From: Serratia rhizosphaerae
GTDB lineage: Bacteria > Pseudomonadota > Gammaproteobacteria > Enterobacterales > Enterobacteriaceae
Direction of reading: 5' to 3'
Length of the DNA stretch: 64,000 nucleotides
NCBI RefSeq assembly: GCF_009817885.1
Contig: NZ_CP041764.1
Span: 3,162,001 to 3,226,000, forward strand
Shown here: positions 1-7,712 of the stretch, one piece after another
Numbering within the stretch: position 1 is the first letter of the stretch
How the letters are laid out: every line of letters begins with the position of its first letter
Notes under the pieces: generated by a model
The model's input: the letters and a program-made list of their open reading frames with translations, nothing else
The model's database searches: none
What the model was told of the DNA's origin: nothing
Translations under genes and position numbers: made by a program

Positions 1-228
1 CAGGCTGTGAGTGCCCATAATAACGCAGCCGACTTTGGTTAAAAGCGTGGGGTCAGGTGCATAACACATCGCGCCAGCACCAATGAGTTCAACAACGCCA
101 CCAGCAAGACCCAAACCGCCAAACAGGCGATTGCTTAAGGTTTCCCCCTCAGTGACATTCTTGTCTGACATGGCTGCCGCCAGTTGTACCGGCGAAAGCA
201 CAACCCTTAAACCTTCCTCTTTTGTCAT
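1..228 (-). CDS. Partial hypothetical protein, C-terminus beyond window edge
   Basis: An open frame reads leftwards from an ATG at 228 and runs off the window, giving the first 76 residues (MTKEEGLRVVLSPVQLAAAM...). The start at 228 is preferred over an in-frame ATG at 243 because GGA lies about 7 nt before it. The visible part has a short polar head, then a glycine-rich hydrophobic stretch (residues about 34-60) and a Cys/Gly segment near the end. I do not recognise it firmly. From memory the head resembles the N-terminal part of small orphan RNase A-like (CdiA-CT type) toxin proteins of enterobacteria, but the catalytic part would lie outside the window, so no function is assigned. Confidence 0.55.
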   Translation of the reverse strand, partial: MTKEEGLRVVLSPVQLAAAMSDKNVTEGETLSNRLFGGLGLAGGVVELIGAGAMCYAPDPTLLTKVGCVIMGTHSL

Positions 229-418
229 ATCATTTCCATCCATTAGATTGGTTTAATAGAACACATAAATAACATGGAGGGGATTTTATGATCAGTATGA
301 AATTACGATTTTAAGCTCCCCTTGCCTAGGCGTTATAAATCGTGAGGTTAGTTTAACACTGGGCTATTCCCCAAATCAGCGCCAGGATACGTAAAGGGAA
401 GAGGTCACAAAAAAAAGG

Positions 419-1351
419 TCAAAACTGCCAGTAAAGCGGCTCGCCAAACGCCTCCACATAGTGATCGATCACCGCCCTGACGTTCAGCGGCGGGCGGCGG
501 GCGTGCGGATAGACGGCGGCGATCTGCTGCGGCTCGGTCTTTATCGCCGTCTCAAACTCCGGCAGCAGCCTGACCAGCTCGCCGTTTTGCAGACGCTCGC
601 CCATCAGCCAGTCGGGAAACAGCACCAGCCCCATGCCGCCCAGCGCGGCGACCAGCAGCGTTTCCGCATTGTTGGACGTTAACAGCGGGGAGAGCGGATA
701 GTGCACCCAGGCGTCGCCGGGGGCGCGAAACAGCCAGCGGTTCGGCCCGGACGAGCCGCGGTACACCAGACAGCGGTGGCGGCTGAGCTCCGCCGGGCTT
801 TGCGGCGCGCCGTAACGGCGCAGATAGGCCGGCGAGGCGGCGAGGTAGTAGCGCAGCTCGCCAAACACCCGGGCGTGGAAGGAGGAGTCCGTCAGCGTAC
901 CGATGCGGAAGATAACGTCTGCGGCATCGCGATGCGGATCGATAAAGTCATCGGTCTGCACCAGATCGATCAGCAGGCGGGGGTAGCGGGCGGCCAGCGC
1001 GGGCAGGGCGGGCGCCACGTGGCGCTGGCCGAAGAACACCGGCGTATTGATGCGCACCAGCCCGGACGGCTCCAGCGCCCGCTCCTGCAGTTCCTTGCGC
1101 GCCTCGTCCAGCTGTTCGGCCATGCTGCGCGCATAGTCGATAAACAGCCGCCCGGACTCGGTCGGTATCACCGCGCGCGTATTGCGGTAAAACAGCTGCT
1201 GCCCCAGCGCATCTTCCAACTGGTGAATAATGCGCGAGACCTTGGAGGCTGAAATGCCGCGCTGTCGCGCGACAACGGAGAAGTTCTGTGCGTCAAAGAC
1301 ATCAATAAAAATCTTTAACGCGCTGACATTAATCGCGTCGGTATCCAGCAT
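419..1351 (-). CDS. LysR-family transcriptional regulator
   Basis: A 310-residue protein with an N-terminal winged helix-turn-helix (residues about 10-65, with SASKVSRIIHQLEDALG as the recognition region) and a C-terminal LysR substrate-binding fold. The frame stays open to 1456, but the ATG at 1351 gives a normal LysR length and has AGGA about 9 nt upstream, so I chose it. The HTH subtype resembles the CrgA/YhjC-like group that regulates small oxidoreductases or transporters. It is divergent from the two DMT genes with about 100 nt between starts, so it probably controls them. The effector cannot be read from the sequence. Confidence 0.88.
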   Translation of the reverse strand: MLDTDAINVSALKIFIDVFDAQNFSVVARQRGISASKVSRIIHQLEDALGQQLFYRNTRAVIPTESGRLFIDYARSMAEQLDEARKELQERALEPSGLVRINTPVFFGQRHVAPALPALAARYPRLLIDLVQTDDFIDPHRDAADVIFRIGTLTDSSFHARVFGELRYYLAASPAYLRRYGAPQSPAELSRHRCLVYRGSSGPNRWLFRAPGDAWVHYPLSPLLTSNNAETLLVAALGGMGLVLFPDWLMGERLQNGELVRLLPEFETAIKTEPQQIAAVYPHARRPPLNVRAVIDHYVEAFGEPLYWQF

Positions 1352-1450
1352 TGATGCAAATCCTGCAAAGGTGTTTAACGGATTATACCGTTTTTCTTCG
1401 TTTTCTGCCGCTGTAAGCTTCTCCGCCTGATTCATCGGAGAGCATTTGCT

Positions 1451-1885
1451 ATGCAACTTTTACTGATTTTACTGGTTATCGCAGGCGGGATGGGCCTGTC
1501 GGTAGAGGCGGGATTGCTGGGGCCGCTGGGCGGCGAGGTCGGCGATCTGTGGGCGACGTTCAGCATCTTCGGCGTTGGCGCCGCGCTGACTTTCCTGCTG
1601 ATGCTGTTTTTCAGCCCGCGCAACAGCCCATCCTTTTTTGCCCAGCCGGGCTGGCAGCTGCTGGGCGGCGTGCTGGGGCCGATCTACGTGGTGATTCTGA
1701 CCGTGGCGACGCCCGCCATCGGCGTGGCGCTGACCATGATCGGCATTCTGGCCGGGCAGGTCTTCAAAAGCCTGATTATCGACCATTTCGGCCTGTTGGG
1801 TACGCCGCACCGGAAAATAGACGCCAGACGCATTCTCGCGCTGGTTTTCATCATCGCCGCGCTGGCGCTGGTCGCGCAGGGTTAA
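1451..1885 (+). CDS. DMT-superfamily small membrane protein (DUF606/YdcZ type), first of pair
   Basis: A 144-residue integral membrane protein with four to five hydrophobic segments: residues 1-22, about 32-52, 68-90, 90-110 and 125-143. Length and the repeated Gly-rich first helix fit the DUF606/YdcZ branch of the drug/metabolite transporter superfamily, whose members often occur as adjacent pairs. GGAG lies about 9 nt before the ATG. The next gene starts 10 nt after the stop and encodes a paralogue, so the two likely assemble as a heteromeric exporter or importer in the inner membrane. The LysR gene is divergent. The substrate is unknown. Confidence 0.8.
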   Translation: MQLLLILLVIAGGMGLSVEAGLLGPLGGEVGDLWATFSIFGVGAALTFLLMLFFSPRNSPSFFAQPGWQLLGGVLGPIYVVILTVATPAIGVALTMIGILAGQVFKSLIIDHFGLLGTPHRKIDARRILALVFIIAALALVAQG

Positions 1886-1895
1886 GGGGGACACC

Positions 1896-2348
1896 ATGAC
1901 GATATTGATGATTTTACTGGCGGTGGTTGGCGGTGCAATGCTGAGCATTCAGGCGGCGATCAACGGCCAACTGGGCAGCAAAGTGGGCGTGTTCCGCAGC
2001 GCCTTTCTGACCTTTTCCGTCGGCGCGCTGGTGACCGCGCTGCTGATTTTCTTCTTTGAACCCAAACAGGCGGTCAGCCTGCTGGATGTGCCGAAATGGC
2101 AGCTGGTGGGGGCGCTGTTCGGCGTGCCTTACATTGTCATTATGGTGCTGGCGGTGCAGCGTATCGGCACGGCGGTGGCGACGGTGGCGGTGATTTTCGG
2201 CCAGTTGACGATGAGCATGCTGATCGACAACTTTGGCTGGCTGGGCAACGCCGCCATCGGCTTTTCCGCCAGCCGGCTGGGCGCGATTGTCTGTCTGGCG
2301 ATTGCGCTGGGCTTTATCTACTCCAGCAGCCGGACATCGGCGAAGTAG
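1896..2348 (+). CDS. DMT-superfamily small membrane protein (DUF606/YdcZ type), second of pair
   Basis: A 150-residue paralogue of the preceding gene: the same opening helix followed by a conserved QAAINGQLGSKVG segment (residues about 20-32) that is typical of DUF606 proteins. Four to five membrane helices can be drawn. The start has GGGG about 6 nt upstream and lies 10 nt behind the previous stop, so the pair is one transcription unit that ends at the strong hairpin at 2372. Of the two, this one keeps the better family match; the partner has lost the polar residues of this motif (VEAGLLGPLGGEVG), suggesting the two subunits have specialised. Confidence 0.82.
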   Translation: MTILMILLAVVGGAMLSIQAAINGQLGSKVGVFRSAFLTFSVGALVTALLIFFFEPKQAVSLLDVPKWQLVGALFGVPYIVIMVLAVQRIGTAVATVAVIFGQLTMSMLIDNFGWLGNAAIGFSASRLGAIVCLAIALGFIYSSSRTSAK

Positions 2349-2371
2349 GACGGTTTGGCAGGGTAAAAAAA

Positions 2372-2398
2372 AGGCCGGGCATGATGCCCGGCCTTTTT
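2372..2398. terminator. Bidirectional terminator between DMT pair and metK
   Basis: AGGCCGGGC, ATGAT loop, GCCCGGCCT: a 9-bp perfect stem flanked by an A run on the left and a T run on the right, so it can stop transcription from both converging sides (DMT genes on plus, metK on minus). Confidence 0.9.
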
Positions 2399-2411
2399 GT
2401 TTGGCGCTGGT

Positions 2412-3566
2412 TTATTTCAGACCGGCGGCGTCGCGCAGCAGGGCAGCCTTGTCGGTCGCTTCCCATGGGAAGTGTTCGCGGCCGAAGTGGCCGTAGGCGG
2501 CGGTTTCGCGGTAGATAGGCTTGAGCAGATCCATCATCTGAATCAGGCCGTACGGACGCAGGTCGAAGAATTCGCGCACCAGCAGGGTCAACTGCTCGGT
2601 CGGTACTTTCTCGGTGCCGAAGGTTTCCACCATGATGGAGGTTGGCTCCGCCACGCCGATGGCGTAGGAGACCTGGATTTCGCAGCGGTCGGCCAGGCCG
2701 GCGGCAACGATGTTTTTCGCCACGTAGCGCGCGGCGTAAGCGGCGGAACGGTCAACCTTGGACGGATCCTTGCCGGAGAAGGCGCCGCCGCCGTGACGCG
2801 CCATGCCGCCGTAGGTATCAACGATGATTTTACGCCCGGTCAGGCCGCAGTCGCCCATCGGGCCGCCGATAACGAAACGGCCGGTCGGGTTGATGTGGTA
2901 CTTGGTGGCGGCGCTCAGCCACTCGGCAGGCAGAACCGGCTTGATGATCTCTTCCATCACCGCTTCTTGCAGATCTTTTTGCGCAATCTCTTCAGAGTGC
3001 TGGGTAGACAGCACCACCGCATCGATGCCGACGATTTTACCGTCATCATACTGGAAAGTGACCTGGCTTTTCGCATCCGGACGCAGCCACGGCAGCGTGC
3101 CGTTTTTACGCACTTCAGACTGACGCTGCACCAGACGGTGCGCATAGGTGACCGGCGCCGGCATCAGCACGTCGGTTTCGTTGGTGGCATAGCCAAACAT
3201 CAGGCCCTGATCGCCTGCGCCCTGTTCCAGCGGATCGGTGCGGTCTACGCCCTGATTGATATCCGGCGACTGCTTGCCGATGGCGCTCAGCACCGCGCAG
3301 GAGTTGGCGTCGAAGCCCATATCGGAATGCACGTAGCCGATGTCGCGCACGGTGTTACGGGTGATCTCTTCGATATCGACCCAGGCGCTGGTGGTGATTT
3401 CGCCGCCAACCAGCACCATGCCGGTTTTCACGTAGGTTTCGCAAGCGACGCGGGCTTTCGGGTCCTGCTCCAGAATGGCGTCGAGTACGGCATCAGAGAT
3501 CTGGTCGGCGATTTTATCAGGATGTCCTTCAGAAACGGATTCAGACGTGAAGAGGTGTTTAGCCAT
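2412..3566 (-). CDS. metK: S-adenosylmethionine synthetase
   Basis: 384 residues, the same length as E. coli MetK. It makes S-adenosylmethionine from methionine and ATP in the cytoplasm. Seen motifs: SEGHPDK at residues 12-18 (His15 and Asp17 of the active site), the GAGDQG signature near residue 115, and the GGGAFSGKDPSKVDRSAAY loop near residue 260 with the ATP/phosphate-binding lysines. It is divergent from speA, which fits polyamine synthesis using its product (decarboxylated SAM for spermidine). Expression is likely controlled by MetJ through the tandem boxes at 3782-3805 in the promoter. The leader between that promoter and the ATG is about 200 nt. Confidence 0.98.
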   Translation of the reverse strand: MAKHLFTSESVSEGHPDKIADQISDAVLDAILEQDPKARVACETYVKTGMVLVGGEITTSAWVDIEEITRNTVRDIGYVHSDMGFDANSCAVLSAIGKQSPDINQGVDRTDPLEQGAGDQGLMFGYATNETDVLMPAPVTYAHRLVQRQSEVRKNGTLPWLRPDAKSQVTFQYDDGKIVGIDAVVLSTQHSEEIAQKDLQEAVMEEIIKPVLPAEWLSAATKYHINPTGRFVIGGPMGDCGLTGRKIIVDTYGGMARHGGGAFSGKDPSKVDRSAAYAARYVAKNIVAAGLADRCEIQVSYAIGVAEPTSIMVETFGTEKVPTEQLTLLVREFFDLRPYGLIQMMDLLKPIYRETAAYGHFGREHFPWEATDKAALLRDAAGLK

Positions 3567-3776
3567 TGTATTCTTTACCTTGCATAAGACGGGTGGAAAT
3601 TACTGCACAGCGCTGGAGATCCGGGCATCGAAGCGAAGGGTCTTCCGCTGATGGCGCGAGATGCATCCTGCAACGCCCCTCAGGCAAAGCCGTTAAGCAG
3701 TTTTTTCGGTTAACCAGTATATCCCTTCGTCTTCCACTCAGGCGGCGTCTTTGGCAGCCCGTTGACGTTCATCAGG

Positions 3777-3806
3777 TATATAGATGGATTAACATCTGGA
3801 CGTCTA
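3777..3806 (-). promoter_or_regulatory. metK promoter with three tandem MetJ boxes
   Basis: Three adjacent 8-mers match the met-box consensus AGACGTCT: 3782-3789 AGATGGAT (5/8), 3790-3797 TAACATCT (5/8) and 3798-3805 GGACGTCT (7/8). On the minus strand they lie between a -35-like TAGACG (3801-3806) and a -10-like TATATA (3777-3782, spacer 18). MetJ with SAM binds tandem boxes cooperatively and represses metK in enterobacteria, so this is probably the repressor site. The -35/-10 assignment is inference. Confidence 0.75.
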
Positions 3807-4121
3807 TTTTAGGTTATGCTTTAGCCGGATTGCCAGTATTTTTTTGCCGTTTATCGCTTTTCCTCTGGCGCACCGACGCCATTTTCATCGCTTGAAACAG
3901 TTTGCGGCAAATTTTCATTTTGCATTTTGCCCGGGTTATCGGTATAAACTGCGCGCACGGCTCATTTGCTGGCCAATACGGCGACATAAGTTGTAAAGGT
4001 CTGTGAATCCGCTGCAGGCGTCCCGACGGACGCTGCCGCTTCATAGAACGGTCACGTTCTTACACTACTATTAGAGGCCTGGTCGTTCTGCTGAACGACG
4101 CGCGTGGAGGTGGTTGGATTA

Positions 4122-4265
4122 ATGATCCGTTGTCTACCGGCTGTTGGTTCCCGACAGCAGTGCCAGTCCGGCACCAATTCTTCTGTCATCTCCCGTCTTT
4201 TCTCTATTTCACCTACCCGGTGTGATAAACACCTGGGCGCTACTCAGGATTCTCGGGCCGGCTAA
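4122..4265 (+). CDS. Candidate 47-residue upstream ORF in the speA leader
   Basis: ATG at 4122 preceded by GGAGGT with a 10-nt spacer, followed by 47 sense codons and TAA at 4263-4265 (MIRCLPAVGSRQQCQ... ending QDSRAG). It lies about 285 nt ahead of speA. E. coli has a small gene, yqgB, at this position, but this peptide does not look like the YqgB sequence I remember. The composition (Ser, Arg and Cys rich) is not obviously protein-like. It could be a leader peptide or chance; only the strong ribosome-binding site argues for translation. Confidence 0.3.
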   Translation: MIRCLPAVGSRQQCQSGTNSSVISRLFSISPTRCDKHLGATQDSRAG

Positions 4266-4550
4266 TCCCGCCTGACCGACGTTGCCGTCAGGCTGCGCCG
4301 GGCCGGCTGGTATTTCGCTCGTCTGAAGCACTGAACAAGGGTAGCCTGCAGCCTTCCTGTGGGATGTTTCTTGGCCTGATTCACGAGGTTTGAACAGGGT
4401 GTCTTACAATTATAGGGGTAACCAACCGATCGCCAGACGCGAACGGCCGGCTGATGTGCCGCCGCCAATGCGTCAGGCTGGGTTGTTCTCGCGGGATGTA
4501 GCTGCGATAGTGGCTGACTACGTCGTCAGAACGGGAAATGAGGCGAATTA

Positions 4551-6527
4551 ATGTCTGATGATCTAATGAATAACCGCGCGTCAGCAGCGGGTGAACCAGT
4601 TTCTTTGCGCTCCATGCAGGAGGTTGCCATGAATGACCGTAACGCCAGCAAGATGCTGCGTACGTATAACGTCGCCTATTGGGGCAATAATTATTATGAC
4701 GTCAATGAACGCGGCCATATCAGCGTGTGTCCGGACCCGGACGTTCCCGAAGCGCGCGTCGACCTTGCTGAACTGGTGAAAGAGCGTCAGAAAGAGGGGC
4801 AACGCCTGCCGGCGCTGTTCTGCTTCCCGCAGATCCTGCAGCATCGCCTACGTTCGATTAACGCCGCCTTTAAGCGTGCACGCGAGTCGTTCGGCTATCA
4901 GGGCGGCTATTTCCTGGTGTATCCGATCAAGGTCAACCAGCATCGGCGCGTTATCGAGTCGCTGGTCAACTCCGGCGAACCGCTGGGGCTGGAAGCCGGC
5001 TCCAAGGCGGAGCTGATGGCGGTGCTGGCGCATGCCGGCATGACCCGTTCGGTGATTGTCTGTAACGGTTATAAAGACCGTGAATATATTCGTCTGGCGT
5101 TGATCGGTGAAAAGCTGGGTCACAAGGTGTACCTGGTGATCGAGAAAATGTCGGAAATCAATCTGGTGCTGGAAGAAGCGGAGCGCCTGAACGTGGTGCC
5201 GCGCCTGGGCGTGCGTGCGCGTCTGGCGTCTCAGGGTTCCGGCAAATGGCAGTCCAGCGGCGGCGAGAAGTCCAAGTTCGGCCTGGCGGCGGTGCAGGTG
5301 CTGAAGCTGGTGGAAACCCTGCGCGAGGCGGGGCGTCTGGACAGCCTGCAGCTGCTGCACTTCCACCTGGGGTCGCAGCTGGCCAACATTCGCGATATCG
5401 CCACCGGCGTGCGCGAGTCGGCGCGTTTCTACGTTGAACTGCACAAACTGGGCGTCAATATCCAGTGCTTCGACGTGGGCGGCGGCCTGGGGGTCGATTA
5501 CGAAGGCACCCGCTCGCAGTCCGACTGTTCGGTCAACTACGGCCTGAACGAATACGCCAATAACGTGATCTGGGGCATCGGCGACGCCTGTAATGAACAC
5601 GGCCTGCCGCACCCGACGGTGATCACCGAATCCGGCCGCGCGGTGACCGCGCACCATACGGTGCTGGTGTCCAACGTGATCGGCGTAGAACGCAACGAGT
5701 TCAGCGAGCCGGAGCCGCCGGTGGCGGATGCGCCGCGCGCGCTGGAAAGCATGTGGGAAACCTGGCTGGAGATGAACGAGCCGGAAAACCGCCGCTCGCT
5801 GCGCGAATGGCTGCACGACAGCCAGATGGACCTGCATGACGTACACACCCAATATGCGCACGGGATGCTGGATCTGACCAAGCGCGCCTGGGCGGAGCAG
5901 CTGTATCTGAACATCTGCAACAAAATCCAGCAGCAGCTGGATCCGAGCAACCGCGCTCACCGGCCGATTATCGATGAACTGCAGGAGCGGATGGCGGACA
6001 AGTTCTACGTCAACTTCTCGCTGTTCCAGTCGATGCCGGACGCCTGGGGGATCGATCAGCTGTTCCCGGTGCTGCCGCTGGAAGGGTTGGATCAGCCGCC
6101 GGAAGGGCGCGCGGTGCTGCTGGACATTACCTGCGATTCGGACGGCACCATCGACCATTACGTCGACGGCGACGGCGTGGCGACCACCATGCCGATGCCG
6201 CCGTACGATCCGGAGAACCCGCCGGTGCTGGGCTTCTTTATGGTCGGCGCCTATCAGGAAATTCTGGGCAATATGCATAACCTGTTCGGCGACACCGCCT
6301 CGGTTGACGTGTATATATTCCCGGACGGCACCATCGAAGCCGAGCAGTCCGACGACGGCGACACCGTGGCCGATATGCTGCAGTATGTGCAGCTGGACCC
6401 GACGGCGCTGCTGGCCAAGTTCCGCGATCAGGTGAAAGAAACCGATCTGGATAACGCGCTGCAGGCGCAGTTCCTGGAAGAGTTCGAAGCCGGCCTGTAC
6501 GGTTATACTTACCTGGAAGACGAGTAA
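4551..6527 (+). CDS. speA: Biosynthetic arginine decarboxylase
   Basis: 658 residues, the same length as E. coli SpeA. It is a PLP enzyme of the alanine-racemase fold that decarboxylates arginine to agmatine, the first step of the agmatine route to putrescine. The PLP lysine is Lys127 in YPIKVNQHRR. The glycine-rich phosphate-binding stretch (FDVGGGLGVDYEG) lies near residue 310, and the conserved CDSDG with the substrate-contacting Asp is in the C-terminal domain near residue 530. The start at 4551 has GAGG upstream. A second in-frame ATG at 4629 (Met27) is preceded by a near-perfect AGGAGGT, so a shorter 632-residue form may also be made. speB follows after 205 nt. Confidence 0.98.
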   Translation: MSDDLMNNRASAAGEPVSLRSMQEVAMNDRNASKMLRTYNVAYWGNNYYDVNERGHISVCPDPDVPEARVDLAELVKERQKEGQRLPALFCFPQILQHRLRSINAAFKRARESFGYQGGYFLVYPIKVNQHRRVIESLVNSGEPLGLEAGSKAELMAVLAHAGMTRSVIVCNGYKDREYIRLALIGEKLGHKVYLVIEKMSEINLVLEEAERLNVVPRLGVRARLASQGSGKWQSSGGEKSKFGLAAVQVLKLVETLREAGRLDSLQLLHFHLGSQLANIRDIATGVRESARFYVELHKLGVNIQCFDVGGGLGVDYEGTRSQSDCSVNYGLNEYANNVIWGIGDACNEHGLPHPTVITESGRAVTAHHTVLVSNVIGVERNEFSEPEPPVADAPRALESMWETWLEMNEPENRRSLREWLHDSQMDLHDVHTQYAHGMLDLTKRAWAEQLYLNICNKIQQQLDPSNRAHRPIIDELQERMADKFYVNFSLFQSMPDAWGIDQLFPVLPLEGLDQPPEGRAVLLDITCDSDGTIDHYVDGDGVATTMPMPPYDPENPPVLGFFMVGAYQEILGNMHNLFGDTASVDVYIFPDGTIEAEQSDDGDTVADMLQYVQLDPTALLAKFRDQVKETDLDNALQAQFLEEFEAGLYGYTYLEDE

Positions 6528-6633
6528 CGCCGCGGCGCGGATGGCGTCATCCGCGCCGACTTGAAGCCTGAGGAAAATCGGGCGATAATTCAGGCCATCA
6601 GCAGCGCTGAAAGCTGAAAAGAACGTTTACATC

Positions 6634-6678
6634 AATCCCTTCCTCGTCGGGCTAACGACGCGGAAGGGATTTTTTTTT
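6634..6678 (+). terminator. speA terminator
   Basis: AATCCCTTCC (6634-6643) pairs with GGAAGGGATT (6662-6671), with an inner CGTCG/CGACG stem, followed by nine T residues. It sits between speA and speB, so speB may have its own promoter or depend on read-through. Confidence 0.85.
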
Positions 6679-6732
6679 GTTGGGCCTGTGACGTTGCGCC
6701 GCGGGCGAAATGTTGAACGATGAGGATTTACT

Positions 6733-7653
6733 ATGAGCACCTTAGGTCATCAGTCCGATAATTCTTTAGTGTCCAATGCCTTTGGTTTCCTGCGCTTTCC
6801 GCTGAATTTCATGCCGTATGACAGCGATGCGGAGTGGGTGATTACCGGCATTCCCTTTGATATGGCGACTTCCGGCCGCGCCGGCGGGCGTCACGGGCCG
6901 GCGGCGATCCGCCAGGTGTCCACCAACCTGGCGTGGGAAGGCAACCGCTGGCCGTGGAGTTTTGACCTGCGTGACCGGCTGAACGTGGTTGACTGCGGCG
7001 ATATCGTGTTCAACTTCGGCGATGCGCAGGACATGAGCGACAAGCTGCAGGCCCATGCGGAGAAACTGTTGCAGGCCGGCAAGCGCATGCTCTCCTTCGG
7101 CGGCGACCACTTTGTCACGCTGCCGCTGCTGCGCGCGCACGCCAAGCACTTTGGCAAGATGGCGCTGGTGCACTTTGACGCGCATACCGATACCTACGCC
7201 AACGGCAGCAAATTCGACCACGGCACCATGTTCTACCATGCGCCGAACGAAGGCCTGATCGATCCGCATCACTCGGTGCAGATCGGCATCCGCACCGAAT
7301 TCGACCACGATAACGGCTTCACCGTGCTGGATGCGGCGCAGGTTAACGATCGCGGCGTGGACGATCTGCTGACCCAGATCAAACAGATCGTCGGCGATAT
7401 GCCGGTGTATCTGACCTTCGACATCGACTGCCTGGATCCGGCCTTTGCGCCCGGCACCGGCACGCCGGTAATCGGCGGCCTGACTTCCGATCGCGCGCTG
7501 AAGCTGCTGCGCGGCATGCAGTCGCTGAATATCGTCGGTATGGACGTGGTGGAAGTGGCGCCGGCCTATGACCAGTCGGAAATCACCGCGCTGGCCGCGG
7601 CGACGCTGGCGCTGGAAATGCTGTATCTGCAGGCGGCGAAAAAGCAGGCGTAA
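6733..7653 (+). CDS. speB: Agmatinase
   Basis: 306 residues, ureohydrolase (arginase) fold. It hydrolyses agmatine to putrescine and urea, the step after SpeA. The binuclear manganese ligands are visible: GGDH (His126), DAHTD (Asp149, His151, Asp153) and DIDCLDP (two Asp near 230). Length and motifs match E. coli SpeB. AGGA lies about 10 nt before the ATG (gatgaggatttactATG). In E. coli speB is, as I recall, close to loiP; here rluF and a catabolic island intervene, which marks 7.7-23.3 kb as an insertion or rearrangement. Confidence 0.98.
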   Translation: MSTLGHQSDNSLVSNAFGFLRFPLNFMPYDSDAEWVITGIPFDMATSGRAGGRHGPAAIRQVSTNLAWEGNRWPWSFDLRDRLNVVDCGDIVFNFGDAQDMSDKLQAHAEKLLQAGKRMLSFGGDHFVTLPLLRAHAKHFGKMALVHFDAHTDTYANGSKFDHGTMFYHAPNEGLIDPHHSVQIGIRTEFDHDNGFTVLDAAQVNDRGVDDLLTQIKQIVGDMPVYLTFDIDCLDPAFAPGTGTPVIGGLTSDRALKLLRGMQSLNIVGMDVVEVAPAYDQSEITALAAATLALEMLYLQAAKKQA

Positions 7654-7670
7654 GCGAGAGTAGTGCAAAA

Positions 7671-7700
7671 CCCCGGTCTTGCCAAAGACCGGGGGATTTT
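7671..7700 (+). terminator. speB terminator
   Basis: CCCCGGTCTT (7671-7680), loop gcca, AAGACCGGGG (7685-7694), then a short T run at 7697-7700. It ends only about 12 nt before the rluF start codon, so it overlaps the rluF leader and might affect its initiation. Confidence 0.75.
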
Positions 7701-7712
7701 ATGGAGACAGGC

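Larger units (their letters stand above)
3567..4550. other. Long metK-speA divergent intergenic region
   Basis: About 980 nt without a clear long gene. It contains the metK promoter and MetJ boxes (3777-3806), a candidate 47-codon upstream ORF with a strong ribosome-binding site (4122-4265), a hairpin GCCTGAC/GTCAGGC around 4270-4293 next to a directly repeated GGGCCGGCT, and the speA start region. The rest shows no conserved structure I recognise; the speA mRNA probably has a long leader. Confidence 0.6.

Noticed and set aside
2397..3587. A 396-codon plus-strand frame across metK
   Set aside because: Complement of metK, with no ribosome-binding site or family match.
3814..4044. A 76-codon minus-strand frame in the metK-speA gap
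   Set aside because: No ribosome-binding site, no family resemblance, and it would overlap the metK promoter region.
4848..6278. A 476-codon minus-strand frame across speA
   Set aside because: Shadow of speA; the composition is His/Gln/Arg rich and there are no domains.
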